Of a stretch of DNA of 10,365 nucleotides, positions 1-6,168 are shown piece by piece. The translations under genes and the position numbers were made by a program. The stretch covers positions 1-10,365 of the forward strand of contig QMWW01000025.1 in assembly GCA_003661825.1 (NCBI GenBank). Direction: 5' to 3'. Origin of the DNA: Thermoprotei archaeon. GTDB taxonomy: Archaea > Thermoproteota > Thermoprotei_A > Sulfolobales > Desulfurococcaceae. The stretch's first letter is position 1. The number at the start of each line of letters is the position of its first letter. The notes beneath the pieces were generated by a model that did no database searches, had not been told where the DNA came from, and saw only the letters and a program-made list of their open reading frames with translations.

Positions 1-204
1 GCCGTAGGGGGTAACCGCTGAAAGCATCTAAGCGGGAACCCCTCCCCGAAAAGAGGCGGCCGTCCGCCAGGGGTTTATCCTCTGGCGGGTAGGGCTCCCG
101 TAGAAGACGGGGTTGATGGGGCGGGGGTGTAAGCCCCGAGGGAGCTTAGCTCCCGAGGGGTTTAGCCCGCCGCTCCCAAAAGCCCGATGCCGCAGGGCTA
201 CTCA
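1..204 (+). rRNA. 23S ribosomal RNA, 3' end (partial)
   Basis: This is the last part of the large-subunit rRNA gene (domain VI and the 3' strand of the terminal helix); the 5' part lies left of the window. Recognisable conserved stretches are ACCGCTGAAAGCATCTAAG near base 14, GAAGACGGGGTTGATGGGG around 103-121 with GCGGGGGTGTAAGC after it, and the closing arm ending CCGCCGCTCCC near 168-178. A GGGAGC/GCTCCC hairpin lies at about 140-154. By analogy with the bacterial 3' end, GGGCTACTC (about 196-204) occupies the place of the terminal-helix 3' strand, so the mature end is put near 204, give or take about 10 bases. No 5S rRNA follows, as expected for crenarchaea, where 5S is usually unlinked. 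GC content is far above the protein genes, typical of rRNA in hyperthermophiles. Confidence 0.95.
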
Positions 205-300
205 CTCGGGGGACGGACTGGGCGCTTACCACTGCGCGCCCGGTGGGGGCGGAGTCCCTAGGCTCTGAGCCAGTGTACATCTCTGGGTGCTGGAGCTAGC
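205..300 (+). other. 23S rRNA trailer / probable processing-stem region
   Basis: The strand stays very GC-rich beyond the expected mature 23S end and can fold. A 9-bp stem pairs 217-225 with 236-244 (core GGGCGC/GCGCCC), resting on a second stem 210-214/254-258 (GGGAC/GTCCC) with a purine-rich internal loop. A short hairpin GGCT/AGCC follows at 261-271. In archaea the 23S flanks form a long helix cut at a bulge-helix-bulge motif; this is probably its 3' side, but the 5' partner is outside the window, so that assignment is inference. Confidence 0.5.
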
Positions 301-470
301 CCTATCCACGGCGCACAGTACTATCTCCTTCTAGTAGAGCTTCTACCTGGTTCTAGGAGTGTTCTATTGGAGAATGGGTATCAGTTTGGAGAACGGTCTT
401 CATCCCATTCTACTGGTTTGTTTACCGTCGTATCATCATCTCCTAGTATCCCTAGTAGTCGTCTACCCCT
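301..470. other. Non-coding spacer between rRNA trailer and next promoter, with hairpins
   Basis: No plausible protein gene on either strand. GC content falls to the genome level. Two inverted repeats are visible: GTAGA/TCTAC (334-338/342-346) inside CTCCT/AGGAG (325-329/355-359), and a stronger 8-bp stem AGAATGGG/CCCATTCT (371-378/404-411). These could be part of rRNA transcript termination or trailer structure. On the minus strand the same stretch has a C-box-like ATGATGA (433-439) and a D-box-like CTGA (381-384), a weak C/D sRNA possibility treated in the findings. Confidence 0.4.
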
Positions 471-480
471 ATAGTGGGAT

Positions 481-493
481 AAAACATTTATTA
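481..493 (+). promoter_or_regulatory. Probable TATA box of the membrane protein / ubiA transcript
   Basis: An AT-rich box (AAAACATTTATTA) is centred about 38 bases before the TTG at 527, placing transcription start near 513-516 and giving a leader of roughly a dozen bases. The 9-base sequence TAGTGGGAT occurs on each side of it, at 472-480 and 512-520. The box is recognised by pattern only. Confidence 0.45.
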
Positions 494-526
494 CAGCTGG
501 ATCACTAGTCTTAGTGGGATGAGTAG

Positions 527-1513
527 TTGAAGCCCTGGGTAAAAGCTAGTATTATGCTGTTATTTCTCTCTCCTCTTGTAGCCGAGCTCTTAACTACAGC
601 TACTCCTCCATGGCAGTTCGTAAACCCGGTTAGCCTAGCAATACTCCTCTCCCTATATGGCTCAGGTGCTCTACTAATACGCGAGTACAGAGCTAGGAGA
701 AAGCTAGGGTTTACATCAGTACTACTCCTGGGCCTAGCCTATGGAGTACTCGAGGAAGGCTTAGCTGTAGAGACATTCTTCAACCCCGAGTGGAAGGATT
801 TAGGAGAGTACGGAGTGTACGGTAGATGGCTTGGTGTAAACTGGGTATGGTCTTGCTACCTAGCCGTATTCCACAGTCTCTGGAGTATAGCTGTACCTAT
901 AGCGCTGGTTGAAGCTTTCTACAGCGAGGTAGAGAGTAAAGCCTGGTTAAGTAGAAGAACCTGCACCGTACTCGTAGGCTTGATAAGCGCGGTAACACTC
1001 ATCCTTAACCTAGCCACACCCTATACCGCTAGCATACACCTATACATACTGTGTATAGCGGTGATAGCACTCCTCATTCTACTCGCTAGGAGGGGATCGC
1101 TGGAGGAAATAGCTAGAACACAAGCCCCCCGTATTACGCCGGTAAAGTACAGTCTGTACTGGTTCTTCTGGGGGCTAGCGTTCTTCATAATATTCTTTGC
1201 TGCACCCTATACGATGCCGCACCCACTAATCCCGATCGCCGTACTAGCACTAATGTACTGGTTCTCCCTCAGAGCTATAAAGCTATTAGATAGCGGTACC
1301 CCTATCTACAAGTACGGATTTGCATCATCGCTAATCTACGCTCTAGCGATCCTAGATGTTCTGGCATCTCTACAGCCCGGAGGAGAGTACAAGCTCTTTA
1401 TAGCCATAGGATTTATTGTATTAGTGGCACTACTAGGTAGGCGTATAGCAAGCAGGAAGAGCGGGAACGGTAATGGGGCTCAAAGCATACCTAGAGCTGA
1501 TCAGACCACTTAA
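527..1513 (+). CDS. Uncharacterised polytopic membrane protein with EE...H motif
   Basis: A 328-residue hydrophobic protein with about nine or ten predicted membrane segments (roughly residues 8-24, 33-51, 61-80, 103-130, 146-164, 168-187, 208-226, 231-250, 264-283, 289-305) and a basic, Gly/Asn-rich tail. The N-terminal half carries polar motifs inside or next to membrane segments: Y72-G-V-L-E76-E77, then N105-W-V-W and F115-H116-S-L-W. The arrangement of a Glu pair followed by FH is reminiscent of CPBP/Abi-type glutamic intramembrane proteases, but the arginine of EExxxR is absent and no second catalytic His is obvious, so I do not call it a protease. It resembles prokaryotic membrane proteins of unknown function that share the LxxYGSGALLIRE region. 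The start is TTG directly after an in-frame stop; an ATG at residue 10 is the alternative. The last 41 bases overlap the next gene, suggesting co-transcription. Confidence 0.8.
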   Translation: MKPWVKASIMLLFLSPLVAELLTTATPPWQFVNPVSLAILLSLYGSGALLIREYRARRKLGFTSVLLLGLAYGVLEEGLAVETFFNPEWKDLGEYGVYGRWLGVNWVWSCYLAVFHSLWSIAVPIALVEAFYSEVESKAWLSRRTCTVLVGLISAVTLILNLATPYTASIHLYILCIAVIALLILLARRGSLEEIARTQAPRITPVKYSLYWFFWGLAFFIIFFAAPYTMPHPLIPIAVLALMYWFSLRAIKLLDSGTPIYKYGFASSLIYALAILDVLASLQPGGEYKLFIAIGFIVLVALLGRRIASRKSGNGNGAQSIPRADQTT

Positions 1514-2315
1514 CACCACCATGACCGGTCTAGGCATAGTATTCGCAGTATCTGTTTACACTAAGTGGTCTCCAAACCCACTAGTACTAGCCATAGGTTT
1601 TATAACGGGGTTCTGCGGTACAGCAGCCGCTATGACTGTAAACGACGTAGCCGATAGATCGGTAGATGCGATCAACAAGCCGTGGAAGCCCATACCCAGT
1701 GGAAGAGCCGATCCCGTGAAAGCGCTCACTCTCAGCATAGCGCTACTAGCTATAGCCGTGCTCATAAACACCGCTATAGGGCCGTTAGCAGTAGCTGTAG
1801 CAGCTGTATACGGAGCAATAGCCTTCGCCTACAGCTTCTCTAGAAAGCACTGGTGGAGCCAGCTACTAGTCCCTCTCGCAACTACTGCTCCAATAATCTA
1901 CGGCTACTCTGTAGCCGGAATGCCCAGCGGGTACGGTTCCCTAGCAGCTCTCTTCTCCCTAACAATATTCACAGCTTCACTGGGTAGGGAGGTGTTGAAA
2001 GCGGTAATGGATGTAAAAGGGGATAAGGCATGTGGTTACGCCACCATACCGATAAGATTCGGTATAGGAGTAGCTAGGAAGATTATAGCGCTACTAGCAA
2101 TAGCGGCACCTATACTCGGAGTATTAACAGGGATACTAGCCGGGACTACCAAGGCTTACTACGCCCTAATGTCTATCGCTAGCATACTATACGGGTACAG
2201 CATGCTTAAAGCGGTAGCCGAGATAGATAATAAGGCTACCCTCGAGAGGTCGAGGAGGTACACACTGTACTCCATGCTAGTAGGGCTAATCGCTTTTCTC
2301 TTCTCGAAAACCTAG
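1473..2315 (+). CDS. UbiA-family prenyltransferase, probable (S)-2,3-di-O-geranylgeranylglyceryl phosphate synthase
   Basis: A 280-residue integral membrane prenyltransferase. In archaea the main member of this family attaches the second geranylgeranyl chain to geranylgeranylglyceryl phosphate, the second ether-bond step in membrane lipid synthesis. Seen here: the N-terminal LxLIRPLN typical of the family, the first Asp-rich motif N57-D-V-A-D61-R-S-V-D65-A-I-N68-K-P-W-K-P-I-P-S-G, which binds Mg-diphosphate, and the second motif D180-V-K-G-D184 followed by YATIPIRFG. About eight or nine helices surround these loops. Length matches archaeal DGGGP synthases (about 280). ATG at 1473 gives the expected N-terminus. 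Archaea have several UbiA paralogues, for example in quinone or heme pathways, so the exact substrate is inference. The upstream membrane protein overlaps it by 41 bases; the stop shares a CTAG with the convergent gene. Confidence 0.88.
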   Translation: MGLKAYLELIRPLNTTMTGLGIVFAVSVYTKWSPNPLVLAIGFITGFCGTAAAMTVNDVADRSVDAINKPWKPIPSGRADPVKALTLSIALLAIAVLINTAIGPLAVAVAAVYGAIAFAYSFSRKHWWSQLLVPLATTAPIIYGYSVAGMPSGYGSLAALFSLTIFTASLGREVLKAVMDVKGDKACGYATIPIRFGIGVARKIIALLAIAAPILGVLTGILAGTTKAYYALMSIASILYGYSMLKAVAEIDNKATLERSRRYTLYSMLVGLIAFLFSKT

Positions 2316-3313
2316 CACTTATAGATAGTGCGCGAAGCCTCCTTGTACTTCTTGATAGACTCCGTTACAAGCGGGTCTAGGCCTCTAAGCTCTGCTAGTT
2401 TAGCACTAGCTAAACCCAGTAGAAGGCTACCGTACAAGAGCTTAGCTAGATAGCTACCACCTCTAAGCACTACTCTATACAGGGGAAATCCGTGCTCACT
2501 GTATACGCCCTCCATGTATTCTACTAGTTTTAGCCCTGTGTAGTCATCGGGATCCACTACTGATAAAACAGTATACTTTCCGGGATAGGGCTTCTCCCAT
2601 CCAACAATATCGTTATGCATCCATTCAGGAGCTATCTCTACCTTCACCGGGATCTTCGAGTTCTCGTTAAACTCGTTCTTACCCCTAATCAAGAGCGGTC
2701 CGTGGGAAGCATGGCCAGCAAGTATTAGCAAGCCTCTATTCCTATGAACAAACTCTGCTATCTTTACAGATTCTTCGCGTATATCTGCTATTGTCTCTCT
2801 GATAAACACGTATGCCTCCTCCGCATAGCTACGCTGTACTACCGTATAGCCACTAACATCTAGAAAACCGAGGACTCTGTAGAGCATAGAAGGTAGGCTA
2901 GTCCGAGGAACCAGACCCTTAGGTACTAGTAGCACAGTACAGCCTTTCCTCCTACCAAACTCCTCTAGCAATCCCCCACTAGTAACTACCACTATACTAG
3001 AGCTCTTCTCGCTAGCTTCTTCGGCGAACCTCAAAGTCTCGATAGTATTACCGCTATAGCTAATCACTAGTACCAAGTCTTCCCGGCTGAGAAAGCTTGG
3101 AACACTATAGGTTTTAACAACTACTACTGGTGTTTTACCGTAAACGCTCGAAAGCGCGTAGACGTAGTCACCTACTATACCGCTTCCCCCCATACCAGCT
3201 ACTACAATAGACCTAAACGACCCGCTAACTCTCACACTACTCCATTCCCTTAAAGCTGATTCAAGCTGTTTTATCCACCCTAGATACTGCTCGATCACAT
3301 AGATCGCCTCCAC
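2312..3313 (-). CDS. Bifunctional phosphoglucose/phosphomannose isomerase (crenarchaeal PGI/PMI)
   Basis: A 333-residue cytosolic sugar isomerase interconverting glucose-6-P with fructose-6-P and mannose-6-P with fructose-6-P, linking gluconeogenesis/glycolysis with mannose supply for glycans. It has two SIS-type Rossmann lobes. The first contains G40-M-G-G-S-G-I-V-G-D and the phosphate-binding S85-Y-S-G-N-T-I-E-T. The second contains N213-E-F-N-E217-N and W231-M-H233-N-D. E217 and H233 are 16 residues apart, the same spacing as the catalytic Glu and His of the Pyrobaculum aerophilum enzyme; a C-terminal Lys (321-324 region, ESIKKYK) probably completes the site. The start is GTG at 3313, with a TATA box about 25 bases upstream and no Shine-Dalgarno, so the mRNA is probably leaderless. 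Its stop overlaps that of the convergent ubiA by four bases. Confidence 0.93.
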   Translation of the reverse strand: MEAIYVIEQYLGWIKQLESALREWSSVRVSGSFRSIVVAGMGGSGIVGDYVYALSSVYGKTPVVVVKTYSVPSFLSREDLVLVISYSGNTIETLRFAEEASEKSSSIVVVTSGGLLEEFGRRKGCTVLLVPKGLVPRTSLPSMLYRVLGFLDVSGYTVVQRSYAEEAYVFIRETIADIREESVKIAEFVHRNRGLLILAGHASHGPLLIRGKNEFNENSKIPVKVEIAPEWMHNDIVGWEKPYPGKYTVLSVVDPDDYTGLKLVEYMEGVYSEHGFPLYRVVLRGGSYLAKLLYGSLLLGLASAKLAELRGLDPLVTESIKKYKEASRTIYKC

Positions 3314-3332
3314 CGAAGCCGTGCCGCTATGG

Positions 3333-3342
3333 TTAATGTATA
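3333..3342 (-). promoter_or_regulatory. TATA box for the PGI/PMI gene
   Basis: On the minus strand TATACATTAA lies with its centre about 25 bases upstream of the GTG at 3313, the usual archaeal TATA-to-start distance. This predicts transcription start at or next to the start codon, i.e. a leaderless mRNA. There is no GGTG ribosome site between box and start. Confidence 0.6.
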
Positions 3343-3370
3343 CAGAGCTACTGGTTAAAGAGTGTTCTAA

Positions 3371-3379
3371 TCTATATCA
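3371..3379 (+). promoter_or_regulatory. Possible TATA box for the gene at 3409
   Basis: TCTATATCA is the only TATA-like stretch in the 95-base divergent spacer on this strand. Its centre is about 34 bases before the TTG at 3409, predicting a leader of about eight bases. It is about 35 bases from the oppositely oriented box of the PGI/PMI gene, so the two promoters are back to back. Confidence 0.4.
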
Positions 3380-3408
3380 GTACTAAGGACTACACTTGGG
3401 GCAAAAAC

Positions 3409-4050
3409 TTGCTGGGAATCTTGAGAGCGCTATTCGAGGGAAAAAAGGTTCTGGTGAGTCATTACCTCAACTTAAAGCTTAGATTAATAGCAATGGGTAT
3501 CAATGCCATTAACAAACGAGTACTGGTTGTTGATGAAAACAACTACCTAGTACGTACGGGAGTAGCTAGCTTAGTAGGAGAGAACGCCACGATAACCCAC
3601 AAACCCCTGAAGAGCCTGCCACCAGGGATCTCTAGCCTAGTATTCATAGAGCCTAGTAAACCTCCTAGGAAAACATATGTTAGAAACGTTCTACTAACAG
3701 TTACACCCAGTAACAAACTCCGAGTACCTAGGTACTACTCCCGGGTATATCTTAAAGAACTTAGTAACAACTTATATGAGCTACACTTCACGGATACAAT
3801 GGAGAAATACAGGCTAAGACTTCGAGGACTAGAGTTTATAGTCGAAGAGAGGCCTTTTGGAGTCTATGGGAGAGCCTATGAAGTGCTTAGGAGAGCCATA
3901 ATAGAGTATGGTGAGCTTAGAATCCGTGATGCAGTCCTAGTTCTCACCAGCGAATTAGGACTGGATAAGTCGAGGGCACGCATAGTTTTATCAAAGCTAC
4001 TAAGCGAGAAATACTTCAAAGTGGATAAAGGCAGGATAACTATTTACTGA
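3409..4050 (+). CDS. Hypothetical protein: Rossmann/P-loop-like N-terminus, winged-helix-like C-terminus
   Basis: A 213-residue basic protein I do not recognise. The first ~80 residues alternate strand and helix: K12-K-V-L-V-S, a helix around 20-31, K36-R-V-L-V-V-D-E (Walker-B-like), and S75-S-L-V-F-I-E-P. This suggests an alpha/beta nucleotide-binding-type core, but no GxxxxGKS/T Walker A loop is present, so ATP binding is not supported. Residues 85-145 look beta-rich. Residues 152-213 resemble a winged helix: helices at 155-166, 171-183 and 186-199, then a short wing ending in FKVDKGRITIY. A DNA-associated role is inference. The start is TTG at 3409 and the predicted leader is short, with no clear Shine-Dalgarno. 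It converges with the next gene, overlapping by 11 bases at the stops. Confidence 0.72.
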   Translation: MLGILRALFEGKKVLVSHYLNLKLRLIAMGINAINKRVLVVDENNYLVRTGVASLVGENATITHKPLKSLPPGISSLVFIEPSKPPRKTYVRNVLLTVTPSNKLRVPRYYSRVYLKELSNNLYELHFTDTMEKYRLRLRGLEFIVEERPFGVYGRAYEVLRRAIIEYGELRIRDAVLVLTSELGLDKSRARIVLSKLLSEKYFKVDKGRITIY

Positions 4051-4513
4051 GTTTTTCATCGAAAAAGAGCTTCATTACTCTAAGCTTCTTCATAACGATG
4101 TTTATGTAGTCGTTGACTATATTACGCGGTACACCTATCCGCTCAGCTCTATCCATAACTATTCTTTCAACAATACTGTATTTCTTGTACTTCTCGTTAA
4201 GCTCCTTCCACGGAATACCCGTCATAGCTTTCATAACGTCTCTATCAATCGGTATAACTCCTTTCAGCATGAGGAACGCTATGATAGGGTATCCAATGTA
4301 GCCTCTATAGATGGTGCCATTATCGCTACTATAGACTCTGTACTTGCTGCTGTCAAGCCTCTCTATTACTACTCTATACTCCCTGTCTCCCAGGCTGGAT
4401 AGCACCCTAGCCTCTCTATCATTTACAACTGTGATTCTTCCATCGCCGATACTGCCTATAGCTTCAAGCACTTTGATACGGGGAGGTAATCTGAGAAGCT
4501 TTTCACCGTTCAT
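4040..4513 (-). CDS. Conserved crenarchaeal-type hypothetical protein (157 aa)
   Basis: A soluble protein that looks like a lineage-restricted archaeal hypothetical. It opens with L9-P-P-R-I-K-V-L-E-A-I-G-S-I-G-D-G-R-I, continues with a beta-rich segment (27-62), then the motif Y61-S-S-D-N-G-T-I-Y-R-G-Y-I-G-Y-P-I (61-77) and a hydrophobic helix (78-86), and ends in an all-helical domain (90-157) with KELNEKYKKYSIVERIV. No catalytic motif or metal site is obvious, so I give no function. The ATG at 4513 is four bases after the upstream stop and has a good Shine-Dalgarno AGGTGG (4522-4527) eight bases before it, inside the end of the upstream gene: the two are translated from one mRNA and probably act together. 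The 3' end overlaps the convergent gene by 11 bases. Confidence 0.8.
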   Translation of the reverse strand: MNGEKLLRLPPRIKVLEAIGSIGDGRITVVNDREARVLSSLGDREYRVVIERLDSSKYRVYSSDNGTIYRGYIGYPIIAFLMLKGVIPIDRDVMKAMTGIPWKELNEKYKKYSIVERIVMDRAERIGVPRNIVNDYINIVMKKLRVMKLFFDEKLSK

Positions 4514-4516
4514 AGC

Positions 4517-4759
4517 TCATTCCACCTTTAAACACTTAACTGTAGGGGGATTTTCAGAAACCACTACCCCCTCGCCCTCAATCCACTTCCCTATCCCGCT
4601 TACTGCGTATTTTCTATACACTTCCTCCGGAACTAATAAGTAGAAAGCTGTATTCTCCTCGTTTATAGAGCCTTGAATATATAGCACTTTATCTTCTCCT
4701 TCCTCAAAACTAACTACTACTCCGCTAAAGTGGACGTGCTTGCTATCCACTCTAACCAC
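4517..4759 (-). CDS. Small hypothetical protein, predicted OB-fold-like
   Basis: An 80-residue acidic protein. The predicted order of elements is strand (8-17, HVHFSGVVVS), strand (24-30), strand (36-43), short helix (45-51, PEEVYRKY), strand (58-67, KWIEGEGVVV) and strand (73-79). This beta-beta-beta-alpha-beta-beta order with the helix between strands three and four is that of a minimal OB fold, which often binds nucleic acid; the fold is inferred from pattern and not from a family match. Start is GTG at 4759, with GTG at 4750 (residue 4) possible. An AT-rich promoter lies just upstream and the next gene begins three bases after its stop, so this is the first gene of a two-gene operon. Confidence 0.68.
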   Translation of the reverse strand: MVRVDSKHVHFSGVVVSFEEGEDKVLYIQGSINEENTAFYLLVPEEVYRKYAVSGIGKWIEGEGVVVSENPPTVKCLKVE

Positions 4760-4770
4760 GCTGTAAACAC

Positions 4771-4788
4771 TCTATATCTAGTGTATTT
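4771..4788 (-). promoter_or_regulatory. TATA region for the 4759-4040 operon
   Basis: The minus strand has two TATA-like sequences in tandem, AAATACAC (4781-4788) and TAGATATAGA (4771-4780). The first lies about 25 bases before the GTG at 4759, the second about 25 bases before the GTG at 4750. Either would give a nearly leaderless mRNA; they do not settle which GTG is used. Confidence 0.45.
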
Positions 4789-4803
4789 CTAGTAGTTTTC
4801 AGC

Positions 4804-4812
4804 TAAAAATAG
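4804..4812 (-). terminator. T-tract terminator after tldE
   Basis: On the minus strand, 13 to 21 bases beyond the tldE stop, the sequence runs CTATTTTTAGC. A T5 run shortly after a stop codon fits archaeal T-tract termination; no strong stem precedes it. The next promoter begins about 15 bases further on, so a terminator is expected here. Confidence 0.4.
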
Positions 4813-4824
4813 GTTTACTTAGAT

Positions 4825-6168
4825 CTAGAGCATGTGTTTAGAAATACCTACATCTCTCACTAGCACGTAGGGGAGCTTTGAGGGTATTCTGACCTCCCAC
4901 CACATTATCCTATGAGCTTCTCTTCCTAACGCCTCTATGTTTTTCAGAAAACTCGGCAATCTATCCGCTATCCTGACCTTCTCTACCGGCCTAGCTATCT
5001 CTCCATTCTCTATTAGGAAGAGCGCATCTCTAGTAATAGTTGAGAATGCGCCTTCAACGTAGTTCTGCAGCCTTGTATACCAGTTGTTCGTTATGAGTAA
5101 TCCTCGTTTAACCTCTCTGATGAGTTCATCGATGCTATAGCTTCCAGGCTCTACTACTAGGTTCCATGGCCGCGGGGAGATCCATCCCGCGTTTCCAGTA
5201 GTGTTTACGCCGAGCTTGCTGGCAGTCTTAGAGTTGTGTAGAAGGGTTCTAAGTACGCCTTTATCGATTATAGGCTTATTATACGTCGGTACCCCCTCAT
5301 CATCGAAACTCGTAGCTCCCGGCAGCTCTCTATCGCGTGGTGCATCTATTAGCGTAAGCCTCTCTGAAGCCACTTGGTCCCCAGGCTTATTCTTCATAAA
5401 TATCGATAAACCCGTGAATACGTTGAATGCTGAGGACATCCTTGCTACGAGATTTAGTATGTTGCCGAAAACTAGCGGTGATAGAACTACGTCGTACCTA
5501 CCGGGTTCTACTGATCTCCTGCCTTTAGACTCTGCAGCATACCGTGATGCCGTTATAGAGGTTTTCTCAATCTCCCTTATATCAATGGAGGTACTGCACG
5601 TACTCCACTGCCCGCTTCCATCGGGTTCGCTAAATGCCCTTAAGTAAACTTGAAGACCGGTTAGGCCTTCCTCTAGTGCAACGCCTTTTGACGTGGCTAG
5701 CGCCTTCTCCGTATACCATAAGTCTATTGTTCCAGCAACGTAGTCTATTCTCTCGCGATGAGCGGCTTCAATGCTTAGCTCAGCTAACTCCACAGGATCC
5801 CTAATGTACTCGAGTACCCTCTTATCTACTACACCTTCAATCTTCTCCACGGGCTTAGGCTCTGGAAGCGGCGCGTAAAACGGCGATTCTTGTACAACTG
5901 TAGCATGCTCTAGTATAGTATCGAATTCTTTCTCAGACACGTCTCCACCAGCAGGTCTGTACTCTAGTATGAAGATCCTCTTTTCCTTAACCAAGTACAT
6001 GCTAAGCGAGATTCCTCTCCAGCGCTGTGTAACGGATGGTTGGCTATTAGCTAGTTTAACCATCGTTCTATCAGTTCTGGTAGCTAGTATAGCTACCTCA
6101 TCGAATCCTCTACTTACAGCTCCTTCTACTAGTCTAGAACACGTATCTATAAGTGGGGATCCATGCAT
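4825..6168 (-). CDS. pmbA: TldE/PmbA-type subunit of the TldD-TldE protease
   Basis: A 447-residue TldD/PmbA-family protein, the partner lacking the metal site. TldD and TldE form a heterodimeric protease that degrades unfolded peptides; in E. coli it also trims the microcin B17 precursor. The N-terminal family domain spans about 1-190 and the C-terminal domain about 220-435. Family marks are D289-D-E-G-V-P-T-Y-N, T307-L-L-H-N-S-K-T-A, P339-G-S-Y-S-I-D-E-L-I and L386-I-E-N-G-E. Where TldD has HExxxH, this protein has LSPLVFGNIL (229-238), so it cannot bind zinc in the same way. Its ATG overlaps the TldD stop as TAATG, with GGTG at 6177-6180 eight bases upstream: translation is coupled, as suits a 1:1 complex. 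Confidence 0.92.
   Translation of the reverse strand: MHGSPLIDTCSRLVEGAVSRGFDEVAILATRTDRTMVKLANSQPSVTQRWRGISLSMYLVKEKRIFILEYRPAGGDVSEKEFDTILEHATVVQESPFYAPLPEPKPVEKIEGVVDKRVLEYIRDPVELAELSIEAAHRERIDYVAGTIDLWYTEKALATSKGVALEEGLTGLQVYLRAFSEPDGSGQWSTCSTSIDIREIEKTSITASRYAAESKGRRSVEPGRYDVVLSPLVFGNILNLVARMSSAFNVFTGLSIFMKNKPGDQVASERLTLIDAPRDRELPGATSFDDEGVPTYNKPIIDKGVLRTLLHNSKTASKLGVNTTGNAGWISPRPWNLVVEPGSYSIDELIREVKRGLLITNNWYTRLQNYVEGAFSTITRDALFLIENGEIARPVEKVRIADRLPSFLKNIEALGREAHRIMWWEVRIPSKLPYVLVRDVGISKHML

Noticed and set aside
205..279. H/ACA guide RNA after the 23S, ending in ACA at 277-279
   Set aside because: The distance from the main hairpin to ACA is wrong, a second hairpin intervenes, and there is no clear pseudouridylation pocket with kink-turn.
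519..521. ATG just upstream of the membrane protein as its start
   Set aside because: It is out of frame and meets a stop after two codons (ATG AGT AGT TGA).
5201..5647. Open frame of 148 codons on the plus strand inside tldE
   Set aside because: It lies fully opposite a well-supported TldE gene and its product is low-complexity Ser/Leu-rich with no domain pattern; it is a shadow frame.
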